From NCBI GenBank assembly GCA_003140595.1, contig PLKG01000010.1:1-32570 (forward strand): a DNA stretch of 32,570 bases, in the 5' to 3' direction. The stretch comes from Acidimicrobiaceae bacterium (lineage in GTDB: Bacteria > Actinomycetota > Acidimicrobiia > Acidimicrobiales > Bog-793). The position numbers were made by a program, and so were the translations under genes. Of the stretch, positions 24,268 through 32,570 are shown one piece after another. Under the pieces are notes generated by a model, which worked only from the letters and a program-made list of their open reading frames with translations, was not told the origin of the DNA and searched no databases. Position 1 is the first letter of the stretch. The number at the start of each line of letters is the position of its first letter.

Positions 24268-24300
24268 GGGAAGTGCGCCGCTGAAAACGGCGCACTTCCC
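24268..24300 (-). terminator. Strong hairpin after the large glycosidase gene
   Basis: GGGAAGTGCGCCG (24268-24280), loop CTGAAAA, CGGCGCACTTCCC (24288-24300): a perfect 13-bp stem, 36 bases downstream of the glycosidase stop on the minus strand. There is no T-run, as is common for actinobacterial terminators. Confidence 0.75.
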
Positions 24301-24335
24301 GACTCTGGCCGGGGGGTGGGACCGCTAGAGATTTG

Positions 24336-27300
24336 TTAGTAGTTCACCCAAGCCATGTCCCAGTAGTCGAGCGATGGCAGGGTGAAGGTCACGTACTTGC
24401 CTCCGCTGTCGGTTCCCGTGGAGAAGGAAAGGCTCTGAGCGATACCGCCGTTCACGTCCGGGGAGGCGGTGTAGACGCTCACTGGCGCGACCGAAGACGT
24501 GTAGTAGTACTTCACCGAGACGTTGGTCTTGACCGTTGGCGCGGGCTGGTTGGCATTGGTGTCCATCCAGTCGTTGCTTGTCAGGTTCAACATATTGATG
24601 AACTGCACGACGTCGGTGCCTGAGGCTGAGCTTGCGAAGGTCCAGACCGTCCCCGCCGACCCGTTCGTGCTCGTCGTCGGACCTCCGGGGAGGTCGATTA
24701 CGTTCGAGTTCGGGGTCTCTCCGCCCCGCAGCAGGTCCTCGTAGGCGGTGAGGAAGTTGTAGTAGTTCACCATCGACTGTTGCAACGAAGCGGTCATGTA
24801 CAAGTTGCCGTTCAGGTAGTTCGGCGCGTCGAGCATGTGGTCAACGTCGCCCAACTCGATGTGGTCGCCACCTGAGGCAAAGATCGTGGCGTCCTCGTAA
24901 AGCACCCCCGGTGTGTTGAAAAAGCCCGGGTCGGTCGATGAGTAGCTGTTGGCGTAGGACTGGTCCGGGTATGCGGCCAGCACGGATGCCTTCGTGTTCG
25001 AGCTCCAGGTGTCATTGTTGTAGATGGCGTTCTGGAGGTCGTCATAGGTCGTCTGGCCCAAGAACGGCCAGCACTCGGTGTAGAGGAAAGCAAGGTCCGA
25101 GTTCGTCGCGATCTGCTGCTGACCGTATTGGCCGACGGCGTTGAACACGATGTTGCCACCGAGGGTGTTGTAGGCAGTGGTTAAAAAGCCGCTGAACTCG
25201 TTCGCGAGGTTCACCGATGCCCCTGCGCAGGTGTACACAGTGCCAATGTTGCCGAAGCCGTCCGCTTGCCAGCCATCGAACGGATAGACCTCGTCTGCGT
25301 CCTTCTCCTGGCCATCGATGTAGCTCTGCCAGCTCGAGTTGCCGGGGTCGAAGAGCCACAGGTACGGCGTGGCGAGCGGCGGGTCAGAAAGGGCGACGTT
25401 GGCCTGGCTCGTGCAGTTGGTGTTGTACCAAAGCCCCCACTGATAGTTGACCCCGCTCCCGTCCGAGCCGTAGCCGGCCCAGGCACCGTAAATGAGGTTG
25501 TAGCTCATCGCCACAGAGGCATCAGAGTGCACGTCACTGATGAGCGTCTCGATCGAGTGCTGGTAGTTCGTGTTGCTGTCGATGTTCACCCAGCTGGAGG
25601 CGGGTGACGAGACCGTGCCGGCGAGCGGCACGTGCTGTTTCCACTCCCAGTCGTAGAACTGGATGCCATCCAGGTGGTACAAGTTCAGCCGGTTCGTTAT
25701 CAGCGTCTGGGTGTAGTTGTCCGCGAAGTTGGTCACGAAGCCGTAGCGGGGGAACTTCGTCCAGCTCGACGAGACGTCGACGGCTGTGTACGCAGTGTCC
25801 AATACGTGGCCGTTGACATCGGTCAGGGTCGCCTGAATTAGATAACCCTGGTAATTCGTCGTCGGCGGCGTCCAACTCACGGCGTAGTTCTGCACCTGAC
25901 CTGGGGCGAGCGACACCGTCGCCGTCTCGTTCGAGCCGACCGCGACGCCGTTATGGGTAAAGGCCAATGTCAGCGTCTCGTTGTTCTCGGTTACCGCCTG
26001 CGGGTTGACGATGTCGGCGTTGATCGTCACCCCGGTGCTCGGCGAGTAGCGGGAGGCGTTGGTCGTGAGGCTCGAGATCTCGTGCCCGAGCGTGCTTCCG
26101 TAGAGCCACGCCTGGCTCGAGCTGGCGATCTCGTAGTGCAGCCCCATGATGTCGTCATCGGTCCAGACGCCGGAGTTGTCGTAGACCATGTCGACATCCA
26201 GGTATGACCACGAGCCTGCCGACGCGGTTCCCGAACTCGTCATGTCAGAGGTAGGTATCTCGAGCTCGATTCGCCCCGTAGCCGTGTCCCACTGCGGTGC
26301 CTGGGTGGAAAGGTTGGAGTCCCAGGTCCAGCCGCCGCTCGAGTTGGCACTGAACATCGAGTAGGTACTGCTGTTGGACCATCGAGCGAATAGATAGTTC
26401 ATCGGATGATCGAGTGTTCCTCCGTAAAACCCTGTCGAGGTCGTATGGAGCGAGCCCGAGTGGTTGAAGTCCTGGGCGTAGATCAAGATGGCGAAGTCAG
26501 GCGACGTGTTGTACGCGGAGAGGGACCCCGAGGCGTTGTCGACCCGCACGTAGAGATTGGTCGAGTCGTTGCTCACGTAGACGCGCTTGATGCTCGTCAT
26601 CGCCGAGCCGGAGGCGCTGCCGGCCGGATTGCCGTCGAGGAAGGGGATGTTGCGCCACTGCGGCCAGTCGTTGGATGGGGTTGTCGTCTCGTTTATGGTC
26701 GCGTACGCACTGGCATTGGCGTTCGTGGGATAGACGCGTGGGTCGTACTGAGAGGTGTAGGCGAGCGATGTCATGATGAAGCTCGCGGCCGTAAATGGCT
26801 CGCTCATGGTGCTCACGATGGGCTGGTCGGTGTTCCAGTTGACCGCCTCGCCTGGCGGCATGTAGCCCACGCCGGAGACGCTTGCGTACCACTGCAGCAA
26901 GCTGAGCGCCGTCGAGCTCTGGCCGGTGTACACGTCATAGAGGCCGACGAGCATCGTCATGTTCGGCCACACAGGCTCGGCCGAGCCGGCCTCGTTGCCG
27001 GCCGGGCTGTACGGGCTCGTGTAGTAGTAGGTGTCTCCCTCGTATCGTGCTATGCCGTAAGTGTCGTGAGTCAGCGCCTGCTGGACGATCGAGATCTGGC
27101 TCGCGGCCTGCTGAGTGTCGGCGTTGACGTCGCCGAGAGCGATGAGTTCGTCGCTCGACGAGTCGATCGTCGTGTCGGGCGACCCGGAGGAGGTGACGCC
27201 CTGGTCGTAGTAGCCGGTCGTGTCGTCGTACTCACCGGGCGGGCTCCAGCTGTAGGAGCGCTGCACGGCCGAGAGGATCGAGGTCGCGGCGCCGTTCCAG

Positions 27301-28901
27301 CTGTCCGCGTCACTCGAGTTGGCCTCATAGAGAGCGAGGTGGGCCGCCGCTCTGAGTCCTGCGACGTAGAAGGCCTCGGTGAAGGTGTTGTACTGATCAG
27401 TCTGCTCCCAGATGCTGAAGTCCTCCGGGCCGAGGCCGTTGCTGCCGACGTTGTTGGCGATGAAGTTCGCCGCCGCCTGGGCGGCGGGCCAGATATCGGC
27501 GAGGAACGTCGTATTACCGCTCAGCTGGTAGTCCCGGTATGCGCCGACGAGGAACTCGCCCACGCTGTCGTATTCCGGCTGGACAAAGGAGATGTAGGCA
27601 CCTGTCCATAAGTTGTACGTGGTCTCCCAAGTGCCGTTCGAGAGCTGGTTGGCGGCCATCCACTCCCAGTACTGCTGGGCCTCGGCATAGTGGCCGGCGG
27701 CATCGAGGGCCATGGCGTCGAACGACGAGTCGCGCACCCACGCCTTGTAGCCGTACGAGCCGGGGTTGGTCGCGGCCGGGAAGAGGCCGTCGCCAGGGTT
27801 CTGGGCGTTCTTGATCACAACGAGGTTGCGCAGGTAGGCGGTGTTGACGCCGGTGTCGGTGGTCGAGATCGTCTTGCCCGCGTTCAGCCAGGTCGAGTAG
27901 TCCGACGCCGTCTGGGAATACCAGTAGGTGCCGGTCTGGCCGCCTGCGGTGGAGGCATCGGTTTGCGCGGCGGTCATCGTCGGGGCGATCCCGAGGTAGT
28001 AATAGAGCGTCTGGGTAGCGTCGGGAGCGATGGTGACCAGGTTTTGGAAGCCAAGATCCATGTTAGGGGTCGACAGCGAGCTGTTGTCATGCAACGTGCC
28101 GTTGGCGTCGAACTGGCACCATGCGCTCGCCGTCGAGTCACTCGCCGTGCAGTCAGAGTCGTTGCCCACCTGGTAGGACGAGGCGGTTTGCATGGCGCCA
28201 AGGAACACCACGTACTGGCCCGACGCCGTCATGTTGGCGAACAGCGTGTTACGTGTCGAGTCGTAGCTGCCGGACACGTTGTCACTGTTGTTTGTGTTGT
28301 TCAGGTGCACCTGGTCAAGGACATTCCAGTTGTACGACTTCGTCGCCGAGGGGTTCGTGAGGGTGTATTTCACGACCATGAACGGTTCGTTCGGGACCAT
28401 CACGAAGTCACGGCTCATCTGGATCGGAGTCGTGTTCCCGCTGTAGGTGCCGTAGTTGCCGTTCAGCACCCCGTTCTCGTCGATATAGCCGGTCGTCGTG
28501 AAGTTCTGCGGCGAGTCGTACTTCACGCTGTCGGTCTCGTCGATGAAGAAGCCCGTGTAGTCGACGATCTGGTTCACGCTCCAGTTGCCCGAGTAATGCA
28601 GCTCTGCGATCCGCGGACCGTAGGTCGGCGTCTGCTCCTGGTTGAGCGTCGGGGCCATCCAGATCGCCTGCATGTTCGCCCAGTTCGAGAGGTAGAGGCT
28701 CGCCGCAGATGTGGTCGATGGTTGCGTGTCGGTGCCCGAAGTGAGGATCGCCTTTGCAACTTTTTGGGCTTTCGCAACGTGGCTACTACCTGTGTTGCTA
28801 TGACTAACGCGACCGACGGTCGCTGCCAACGTACCCGCGCACAGAACCGCCGATATCAACGCGATCCCGCCCCTGCTTGACCAGCCGCGCCTACGCCTCA
28901 C
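24336..28901 (-). CDS. Secreted GH15-GH66 fusion, probable dextran/alpha-glucan-degrading enzyme
   Basis: The 1521-residue protein starts at GTG 28901 after AGAGGA. A signal peptide is at about 1-35. Residues 70-320 are the beta-sandwich and 320-720 the (alpha/alpha)6 barrel of a GH15 glucoamylase/glucodextranase (YKAWVRDSSFDAMALDAAGH at 385-404; candidate acid E499 in SIWEQ; candidate base E701 in MSEPFTAASFI). Residues 740-935 form a CBM9/DOMON-like sandwich and 940-1045 an Ig-like domain. Residues 1045-1521 match GH66 dextranase/cycloisomaltooligosaccharide glucanotransferase: FPRYGFVTNFADNY, HLDGIQFYDWEWKQH, candidate nucleophile D1214 in WQADGFG and acid/base E1276 in YTECWP. GH66 cuts internal alpha-1,6 bonds and GH15 releases glucose from ends, so one chain could turn dextran into glucose outside the cell. 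Family calls are by motif; catalytic residues are candidates. Confidence 0.88.
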   Translation of the reverse strand: MRRRRGWSSRGGIALISAVLCAGTLAATVGRVSHSNTGSSHVAKAQKVAKAILTSGTDTQPSTTSAASLYLSNWANMQAIWMAPTLNQEQTPTYGPRIAELHYSGNWSVNQIVDYTGFFIDETDSVKYDSPQNFTTTGYIDENGVLNGNYGTYSGNTTPIQMSRDFVMVPNEPFMVVKYTLTNPSATKSYNWNVLDQVHLNNTNNSDNVSGSYDSTRNTLFANMTASGQYVVFLGAMQTASSYQVGNDSDCTASDSTASAWCQFDANGTLHDNSSLSTPNMDLGFQNLVTIAPDATQTLYYYLGIAPTMTAAQTDASTAGGQTGTYWYSQTASDYSTWLNAGKTISTTDTGVNTAYLRNLVVIKNAQNPGDGLFPAATNPGSYGYKAWVRDSSFDAMALDAAGHYAEAQQYWEWMAANQLSNGTWETTYNLWTGAYISFVQPEYDSVGEFLVGAYRDYQLSGNTTFLADIWPAAQAAANFIANNVGSNGLGPEDFSIWEQTDQYNTFTEAFYVAGLRAAAHLALYEANSSDADSWNGAATSILSAVQRSYSWSPPGEYDDTTGYYDQGVTSSGSPDTTIDSSSDELIALGDVNADTQQAASQISIVQQALTHDTYGIARYEGDTYYYTSPYSPAGNEAGSAEPVWPNMTMLVGLYDVYTGQSSTALSLLQWYASVSGVGYMPPGEAVNWNTDQPIVSTMSEPFTAASFIMTSLAYTSQYDPRVYPTNANASAYATINETTTPSNDWPQWRNIPFLDGNPAGSASGSAMTSIKRVYVSNDSTNLYVRVDNASGSLSAYNTSPDFAILIYAQDFNHSGSLHTTSTGFYGGTLDHPMNYLFARWSNSSTYSMFSANSSGGWTWDSNLSTQAPQWDTATGRIELEIPTSDMTSSGTASAGSWSYLDVDMVYDNSGVWTDDDIMGLHYEIASSSQAWLYGSTLGHEISSLTTNASRYSPSTGVTINADIVNPQAVTENNETLTLAFTHNGVAVGSNETATVSLAPGQVQNYAVSWTPPTTNYQGYLIQATLTDVNGHVLDTAYTAVDVSSSWTKFPRYGFVTNFADNYTQTLITNRLNLYHLDGIQFYDWEWKQHVPLAGTVSSPASSWVNIDSNTNYQHSIETLISDVHSDASVAMSYNLIYGAWAGYGSDGSGVNYQWGLWYNTNCTSQANVALSDPPLATPYLWLFDPGNSSWQSYIDGQEKDADEVYPFDGWQADGFGNIGTVYTCAGASVNLANEFSGFLTTAYNTLGGNIVFNAVGQYGQQQIATNSDLAFLYTECWPFLGQTTYDDLQNAIYNNDTWSSNTKASVLAAYPDQSYANSYSSTDPGFFNTPGVLYEDATIFASGGDHIELGDVDHMLDAPNYLNGNLYMTASLQQSMVNYYNFLTAYEDLLRGGETPNSNVIDLPGGPTTSTNGSAGTVWTFASSASGTDVVQFINMLNLTSNDWMDTNANQPAPTVKTNVSVKYYYTSSVAPVSVYTASPDVNGGIAQSLSFSTGTDSGGKYVTFTLPSLDYWDMAWVNY

Positions 28902-29054
28902 GTCAGTCCTCTTTTCTCTTCTCGCTGCAAACTTTGTTAATTCTCCTAAGAAAGTTCCCCAGGATCAGGATACGCCGCAGCACCCGAGATGACAAGGGCC
29001 TCTCAACTGGCCTGGCGGGTCGTGGATGTTGAAGGCCGGCCCGTGTCTTGTCCG

Positions 29055-29079
29055 GAGCGACACACGGTGTGTGACGCTC
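29055..29079 (-). terminator. Possible terminator hairpin upstream of the glycosidase gene
   Basis: GAGCG, A, CACAC, loop GGT, GTGTG, A, CGCTC: two 5-bp stems around an A-A mismatch. It lies 120 bases downstream of the 310-residue gene on the minus strand and upstream of the glycosidase start, so it could separate the two transcripts. No T-run follows on the minus strand. Confidence 0.45.
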
Positions 29080-29199
29080 TTTCGTTCGATGCACTTGTCC
29101 TATGTTCAGCTGCCGTACCGCGGCTCCTAGGCGGTCCGGAAGGATGGCAAGTGTCCGAATGCGATGTCTGGTGTAGAGCTGTGGCGCTGATGAAGCTGC

Positions 29200-30132
29200 T
29201 TAGCTGGGCGGCGTCGTGTCGCAGGCCGTATCCAGCCGATCGGCGATGTCGTCAAGGCGCTCGAACGCTCTCACCTGATCGGAGTCGAAGTAGCAGACCC
29301 AGTGTTTGACTCCGTCGGCGAAGCTCAACAAAGCCATCCGGACGGCCTTTTCGATGGCCTCTCGATCGAAGCGAAAGGTGATGTGTCCACCCTCATCGAT
29401 AGTGCGGTGCTCTCGGCTGAACGCGACGTTCGGATGGGAGAACCCGCTGAGACCCGCGTACGTCCCTTGAGCCGCGATCTTCGCAATGCATCCATGTTCA
29501 AGCGCAAACTCTGCGGAAGCGGTAAGGCTGAGGAACTTCTCTCCGCCGACTACCCAACGTCTGACGTCGCCCGTCGGAGCTGAAGTGTCATCGCATTCGT
29601 CCTCGGGCGGCTGAGCCACGTCAAACCACTTCTTGAGCTGACGCTGCTGGGCTCGGGCCTTTGTTCGGAGATCTGCCCGCGCCCCTCCATTAGCATCGAG
29701 CAAATAAAGTGCCTCCCGATAGGTGTAGAAGGACGCAGCCAGCTCCAGTCCGACTCGTGCAGCCCGTTGCTCGCTTGATATTCGGTGATCAAGAATCCAG
29801 TTGACATGGCCAACCCGTTCGACAACGGATCGGACGATGACGTCTTGCGCAGCGAAAACGCGGTGAGAACGCAGCAACGTCGCGAAAGCTCGCAGCAAGT
29901 GGCCTGACTCAGCTAGGTATATCGCCGAGGTCTCTGACACCCAACCGGCGACATCATCCGATTCATACGCCGCCTTCCACACCGCTCGGTCAGTCGCCCA
30001 TGCCGAACCCGGTGAGGTCTCCAGCGATGTCGGAAGGCCTTCGAGGAAGAGGTCAGCTCCCTCTTCAAGCAGGTCTGCCAGCACAAGAACGAGCGTCTCG
30101 ATCGGACGAGGGGGTTCGCTGGATTGAGTCAT
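29200..30132 (-). CDS. Hypothetical 310-residue helical protein
   Basis: ATG 30132 is chosen; only a GGGGCG stretch precedes it. The protein is almost entirely helical and rich in Ala, Arg and acidic residues. It has no signal peptide or membrane segment. Phrases such as SHRVFAAQDVIVRSVVERVG, NWILDHRISSEQRAARVGLE and GTYAGLSGFSHPNVAFS recall cytosolic proteins with a DUF5677-like fold, often seen as single genes in actinobacterial accessory regions. That likeness is weak and I give no function. It is an isolated gene with intergenic DNA on both sides. Confidence 0.7.
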   Translation of the reverse strand: MTQSSEPPRPIETLVLVLADLLEEGADLFLEGLPTSLETSPGSAWATDRAVWKAAYESDDVAGWVSETSAIYLAESGHLLRAFATLLRSHRVFAAQDVIVRSVVERVGHVNWILDHRISSEQRAARVGLELAASFYTYREALYLLDANGGARADLRTKARAQQRQLKKWFDVAQPPEDECDDTSAPTGDVRRWVVGGEKFLSLTASAEFALEHGCIAKIAAQGTYAGLSGFSHPNVAFSREHRTIDEGGHITFRFDREAIEKAVRMALLSFADGVKHWVCYFDSDQVRAFERLDDIADRLDTACDTTPPS

Positions 30133-30398
30133 CGCCCCAGTCTGTCGGCAGTGGCGCTCTGGCGCTGCGTCAGCCCTTGATCGCTGTGTCTGCGCTCATG
30201 GTAGTTAGTTTGGTAGTCAAGTCAATCGGCTCAGAGCCTCGGCAACGACGGCCGAGTACTCCAGCAACCGGCAGCTGAGCTTCTAGCAGCTCCGGCCAGC
30301 CGACGCCGAAGAGCTCCCGGCCCGAACAGACCCTCAACGGCGGTTCACCGCCAACAGCGTGGACACGCGAGCCTCGGGATCGGGGCCAGTTTCCGAAT

Positions 30399-30701
30399 TT
30401 AGGGAAGCTCGCGCATCCTCTCCCTGCACACACCGCACGGCCGCGTCTGGCCCGGGCCCTTTAGGTGATTCTCCCACGACAATTCAGGCTGAGCGGCGCT
30501 TCGCGGCATAGGACGACCGCAGGCGGTAGCAACTGTGAAGGGGGACCTGCCTGCTTCAAGGACGCCGGCCGTGACCTTCACGGCGTGAACCATCGCGGGG
30601 AAACGCCCGACCTCAGTCTCGGTGCCTATAGGTCCGCGGATCTTGATGGCGCGGGCACGCTCCTCGAGGATGCAGTAACCGTCGCTCAGTTGCTCACCCA
30701 T
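30399..30701 (-). CDS. Small hypothetical protein with a C-terminal CxxC
   Basis: This 100-residue frame starts at ATG 30701; TTG 30707 is also open. The sequence reads naturally: GEQLSDGYCILEERARAIKI, then PFTVATACGRPMPRS, ending ENHLKGPGQTRPCGVCRERM. The cysteines at the end (CGVC) and the one in TACG could hold a metal. No family recognised. It follows the 114-residue frame on the same strand after 31 bases, so the two may form a small operon. Confidence 0.5.
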   Translation of the reverse strand: MGEQLSDGYCILEERARAIKIRGPIGTETEVGRFPAMVHAVKVTAGVLEAGRSPFTVATACGRPMPRSAAQPELSWENHLKGPGQTRPCGVCRERMRELP

Positions 30702-30732
30702 GACCAAGAGTAGACGCGTAATTGGGTCACGC

Positions 30733-31077
30733 CTAGTTATCAGATAGTCCCTCCACGCTGGCTCGTGGCGTTTCCCCGCCTCTTGTTGGCGTGCAAGGAT
30801 CGTCGCCTCCGCACTCAGCCAAGGTGCGCCAATGGTCTACCTCGCGCAAAGCATGCCGCAGCTCGGCAAGCAGCCAGTCCGTTTCCGTCCTGACCTCGCT
30901 TAACTGCGCCGCGTAGCGCTGCCAGTCGCGCCGGCCGGAGGTCAGCTCCCCAAAGCCAAGGTTTTCAGGCACGCTTGGCCAACCGTCCGCTGCCTGCGCA
31001 TCGCTTATCGACGAAGCGAAATCATTGGCTAAGTCGATAGGGCCGAAAGTCCTGATTCCGTTATTAAAGGGAGCCAA
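30733..31077 (-). CDS. Small hypothetical protein with a coiled-coil segment
   Basis: This 114-residue frame begins with TTG 31077, for which no good ribosome site is seen. From about residue 45 it has a long amphipathic helix (RRDWQRYAAQLSEVRTETDW, LLAELRHALREVDHWRTLAE) likely to form a coiled coil, then a polar tail. No family recognised. It precedes the CxxC protein on the same strand. Confidence 0.45.
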   Translation of the reverse strand: MAPFNNGIRTFGPIDLANDFASSISDAQAADGWPSVPENLGFGELTSGRRDWQRYAAQLSEVRTETDWLLAELRHALREVDHWRTLAECGGDDPCTPTRGGETPRASVEGLSDN

Positions 31078-31530
31078 CCTGCCGATAGGTACCTACGTGC
31101 GAGCCGTCGACCGGCGTCAGCGCGGAAGGCTCCTCGGGAGCAGCCAGTGAGCCTCTGCACTTGTACCTCGAAGGCCACTCACGCTGCCACTCGCGGGCAC
31201 CGGCGCGGCACGCACGTGCCATCGTCGCCCCTCCCTACGAGCGTGGTTGCCACCTTCGATCCTTGCCTCTTGAAGGTGGTGGCGGCCCACTGATCGCGAC
31301 GCGGCCCGTTGCTCACGGAACCCGGGGTGGCGGGCTGCTCGCGAACAGATCTCTGCTTCACAGACTTGCCGCACGAGCGAATGAAACGATCTGCGACCTC
31401 TCGCAGTCGAGCCCTCAAGCCGGAATGCTCTTTAGTCGATAATGAGCTTGCGGGCAACTGCTCGCGTCACCCGATCATCACGAAACTCGGCCGAGCGGCT
31501 GCCTTTGGAGCACCCAGGAGGGCGGTACTT
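31078..31530. other. Intergenic stretch upstream of the GAF-EAL gene
   Basis: No gene is convincing here. The GAF-EAL frame itself is open back past ATG 31381 with fairly natural sequence (ECSLVDNELAGNCSRHPIIT, KLGRAAAFGAPRRAVL), so an N-terminal extension of 50 residues is possible. The minus-strand frame at 31179-31457 has no ribosome site. Confidence 0.35.
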
Positions 31531-32570
31531 GTGGCAGAGCAAGATGGGCTCGAGGAGGCCATAAGGCGAGCCGCCGACCCGCTCGTGCTCATGAAGCGAG
31601 TCGCCGACGAGGCCATGGGTCTCGTCGGCGATGTCGACGGAGTACTCGTCGGGTTCGTGCACGATCCCGAGTGGGTCAGCTTCGACTGTGGAGCGGGGCA
31701 CACCGAGGCACAGATTGGCAAGCGGGTGCCTGTGGCGGGAACTCTCGCGGGACTCGCGTATAGGACCGGCGAGACGCTCTACTCAAAAGACGCCGAGATG
31801 GATCCGCGTATCGACATCGAGTTCGCACGCTCGGCACATGTTCGCTCGGTAGTGTTCCTTCCGCTTTGGCGTGGGAAGCAGACCGTCGGCGTGCTCTGTG
31901 TCGCGTCGCGCCGACCCAACGCATTTGACGAGCGCGATGTGGCGACGCTCGAGAGCCTTGCGGAGTTCATAAGCGTCGTCATCGTGGTGGCGCTCGATCT
32001 GGCGAGCGTCACCGAAGCATTGCTTGCCGCGGCCGGACGCGATCGAGCAGCCAAGGTACCTAGTCGAGATGACAGGGACGCCGAGGAACGTTTTGTCGCC
32101 AACGTGCTGAGTCCTGGTGCGATGAAACGGATCGAGAACCGGAGTTGGATCGACCGTTTCTTGAGAGGCCGGGGTCTGGCCCACGTCTTTCAGCCGATCT
32201 ACGACGTCAGAGACGGGGAGTGCTTCGCGGTCGAGGCCCTTGCTCGCTTTGCCGGGCAACCGAATCGGACACCCGACGTTTGGTTCGCCGAAGCTCACGA
32301 GATGGGGCTAGGCGTCGAGCTCGAGCTCGCGTCGGTAGAGCGCGCCCTGGGCTGCTTGGACCGATTGCCGCCGGACATCTACCTGTGTGTGAACGCTGGA
32401 CCAGAGGCGATGATCTCCGACGAGCTGCGACAGCTGCTGGTCGCTTCCAAACCGGGGCGCATCGTGATGGAGCTGACAGAGGAGGCCAAGGTCGACGACT
32501 ACGAGCGGCTCTCAGTTGCGCTTGAACGCCTCTACGCGATGGGAGTGCGACTCGCCATCGACGACACCGG
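31531..32570 (+). CDS. GAF-EAL cyclic-di-GMP phosphodiesterase (3' end outside window)
   Basis: The frame from GTG 31531, nine bases after AGGAGG, runs off the window after 346 codons. Residues 15-155 form a GAF sensor domain (MKRVADEAMGLVGDVDGVLV, RSVVFLPLWRGKQTVGVLCV). After a linker, an EAL domain begins at about 215: FQPIYDVRDG, the signature E235-A-L in AVEALARF, N288 in YLCVNAGP, E314 in VMELTE and D344-D345 in LAIDDTG. These are the metal and catalytic residues of active c-di-GMP phosphodiesterases, which hydrolyse c-di-GMP to pGpG. The ligand of the GAF domain is unknown. No GGDEF domain lies before the EAL. The protein is soluble, with no membrane segment in the visible part. Confidence 0.93.
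   Translation, partial: MAEQDGLEEAIRRAADPLVLMKRVADEAMGLVGDVDGVLVGFVHDPEWVSFDCGAGHTEAQIGKRVPVAGTLAGLAYRTGETLYSKDAEMDPRIDIEFARSAHVRSVVFLPLWRGKQTVGVLCVASRRPNAFDERDVATLESLAEFISVVIVVALDLASVTEALLAAAGRDRAAKVPSRDDRDAEERFVANVLSPGAMKRIENRSWIDRFLRGRGLAHVFQPIYDVRDGECFAVEALARFAGQPNRTPDVWFAEAHEMGLGVELELASVERALGCLDRLPPDIYLCVNAGPEAMISDELRQLLVASKPGRIVMELTEEAKVDDYERLSVALERLYAMGVRLAIDDT

Noticed and set aside
26406-28880. Plus-strand frames of about 400 residues inside the glycosidase region
   Set aside because: Val/Arg/Gly-rich antisense shadows of the GH15-GH66 gene.
31179-31457. 92-residue minus-strand frame before the GAF-EAL gene
   Set aside because: Composition is ambiguous, there is no ribosome site, and it overlaps a possible N-terminal extension of the GAF-EAL frame.

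Overview
The window reads as high-GC Gram-positive chromosomal DNA, most likely an actinobacterium and perhaps the Acidimicrobiia. The grounds are the high GC at third codon positions, frequent GTG and TTG starts with AGGAGG-type ribosome sites, and an ECF sigma gene followed by large secreted, Ser/Thr/Gly-rich proteins. No rRNA, tRNA or CRISPR array was found, so the phylum call is inference from style, not from a marker gene.

Positions 1 to about 14,160 look like a defence island worn by mobile DNA. It opens with the C-terminal 919 residues of a very large protein of the kind seen in SIR2/STAND-type defence proteins (DUF4020-like). A class III nucleotide cyclase-like gene follows on the minus strand, broken by a 5-bp tandem duplication. 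Positions 3.9-7.1 kb hold several small or decayed reading frames: a cysteine-rich zinc-ribbon protein, an HNH endonuclease and a recombinase tail. An unrecognised 421-residue protein with a possible PD-(D/E)XK-like core lies at 7.8-9.1 kb. From 14.1 kb down to 9.15 kb everything is on the minus strand: the AbiEi/AbiEii type IV toxin-antitoxin pair with a clear palindromic operator, then a SIR2 gene (frameshifted), a HerA ATPase and a 69-residue KTSC-domain protein. The last three are joined by 4-nt stop/start overlaps. SIR2-HerA is a known anti-phage pair; the coupled KTSC gene is the unusual part.

Positions 14.16-15.03 kb carry no convincing gene. At 15.03 kb an ECF sigma factor and a coupled single-pass membrane protein (possible regulator) begin a plus-strand block of exported proteins: a 189-residue secreted protein with a beta/gamma-crystallin-like tail, a 658-residue secreted protein with DUF4232-like domains, and an NHL-repeat beta-propeller protein. 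A further unknown gene with a likely frameshift ends this block.

Positions 22.6-23.3 kb contain two abutting transposase remnants of different families on opposite strands. A membrane-anchored protein follows, then a 1521-residue exported enzyme joining a GH15-type glucoamylase/glucodextranase domain, beta-sandwich modules and a GH66-type dextranase/cycloisomaltooligosaccharide transferase domain. It probably attacks extracellular dextran-like alpha-1,6-glucans. The end of the window holds an unrecognised 310-residue protein, two small probable genes, and the 5' part of a GAF-EAL cyclic-di-GMP phosphodiesterase that runs off the edge.

Three probable genes (cyclase-like, SIR2, and the one at 22.06 kb) are each split by a small indel. 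Whether these are real mutations, switches or assembly errors is the main open question.
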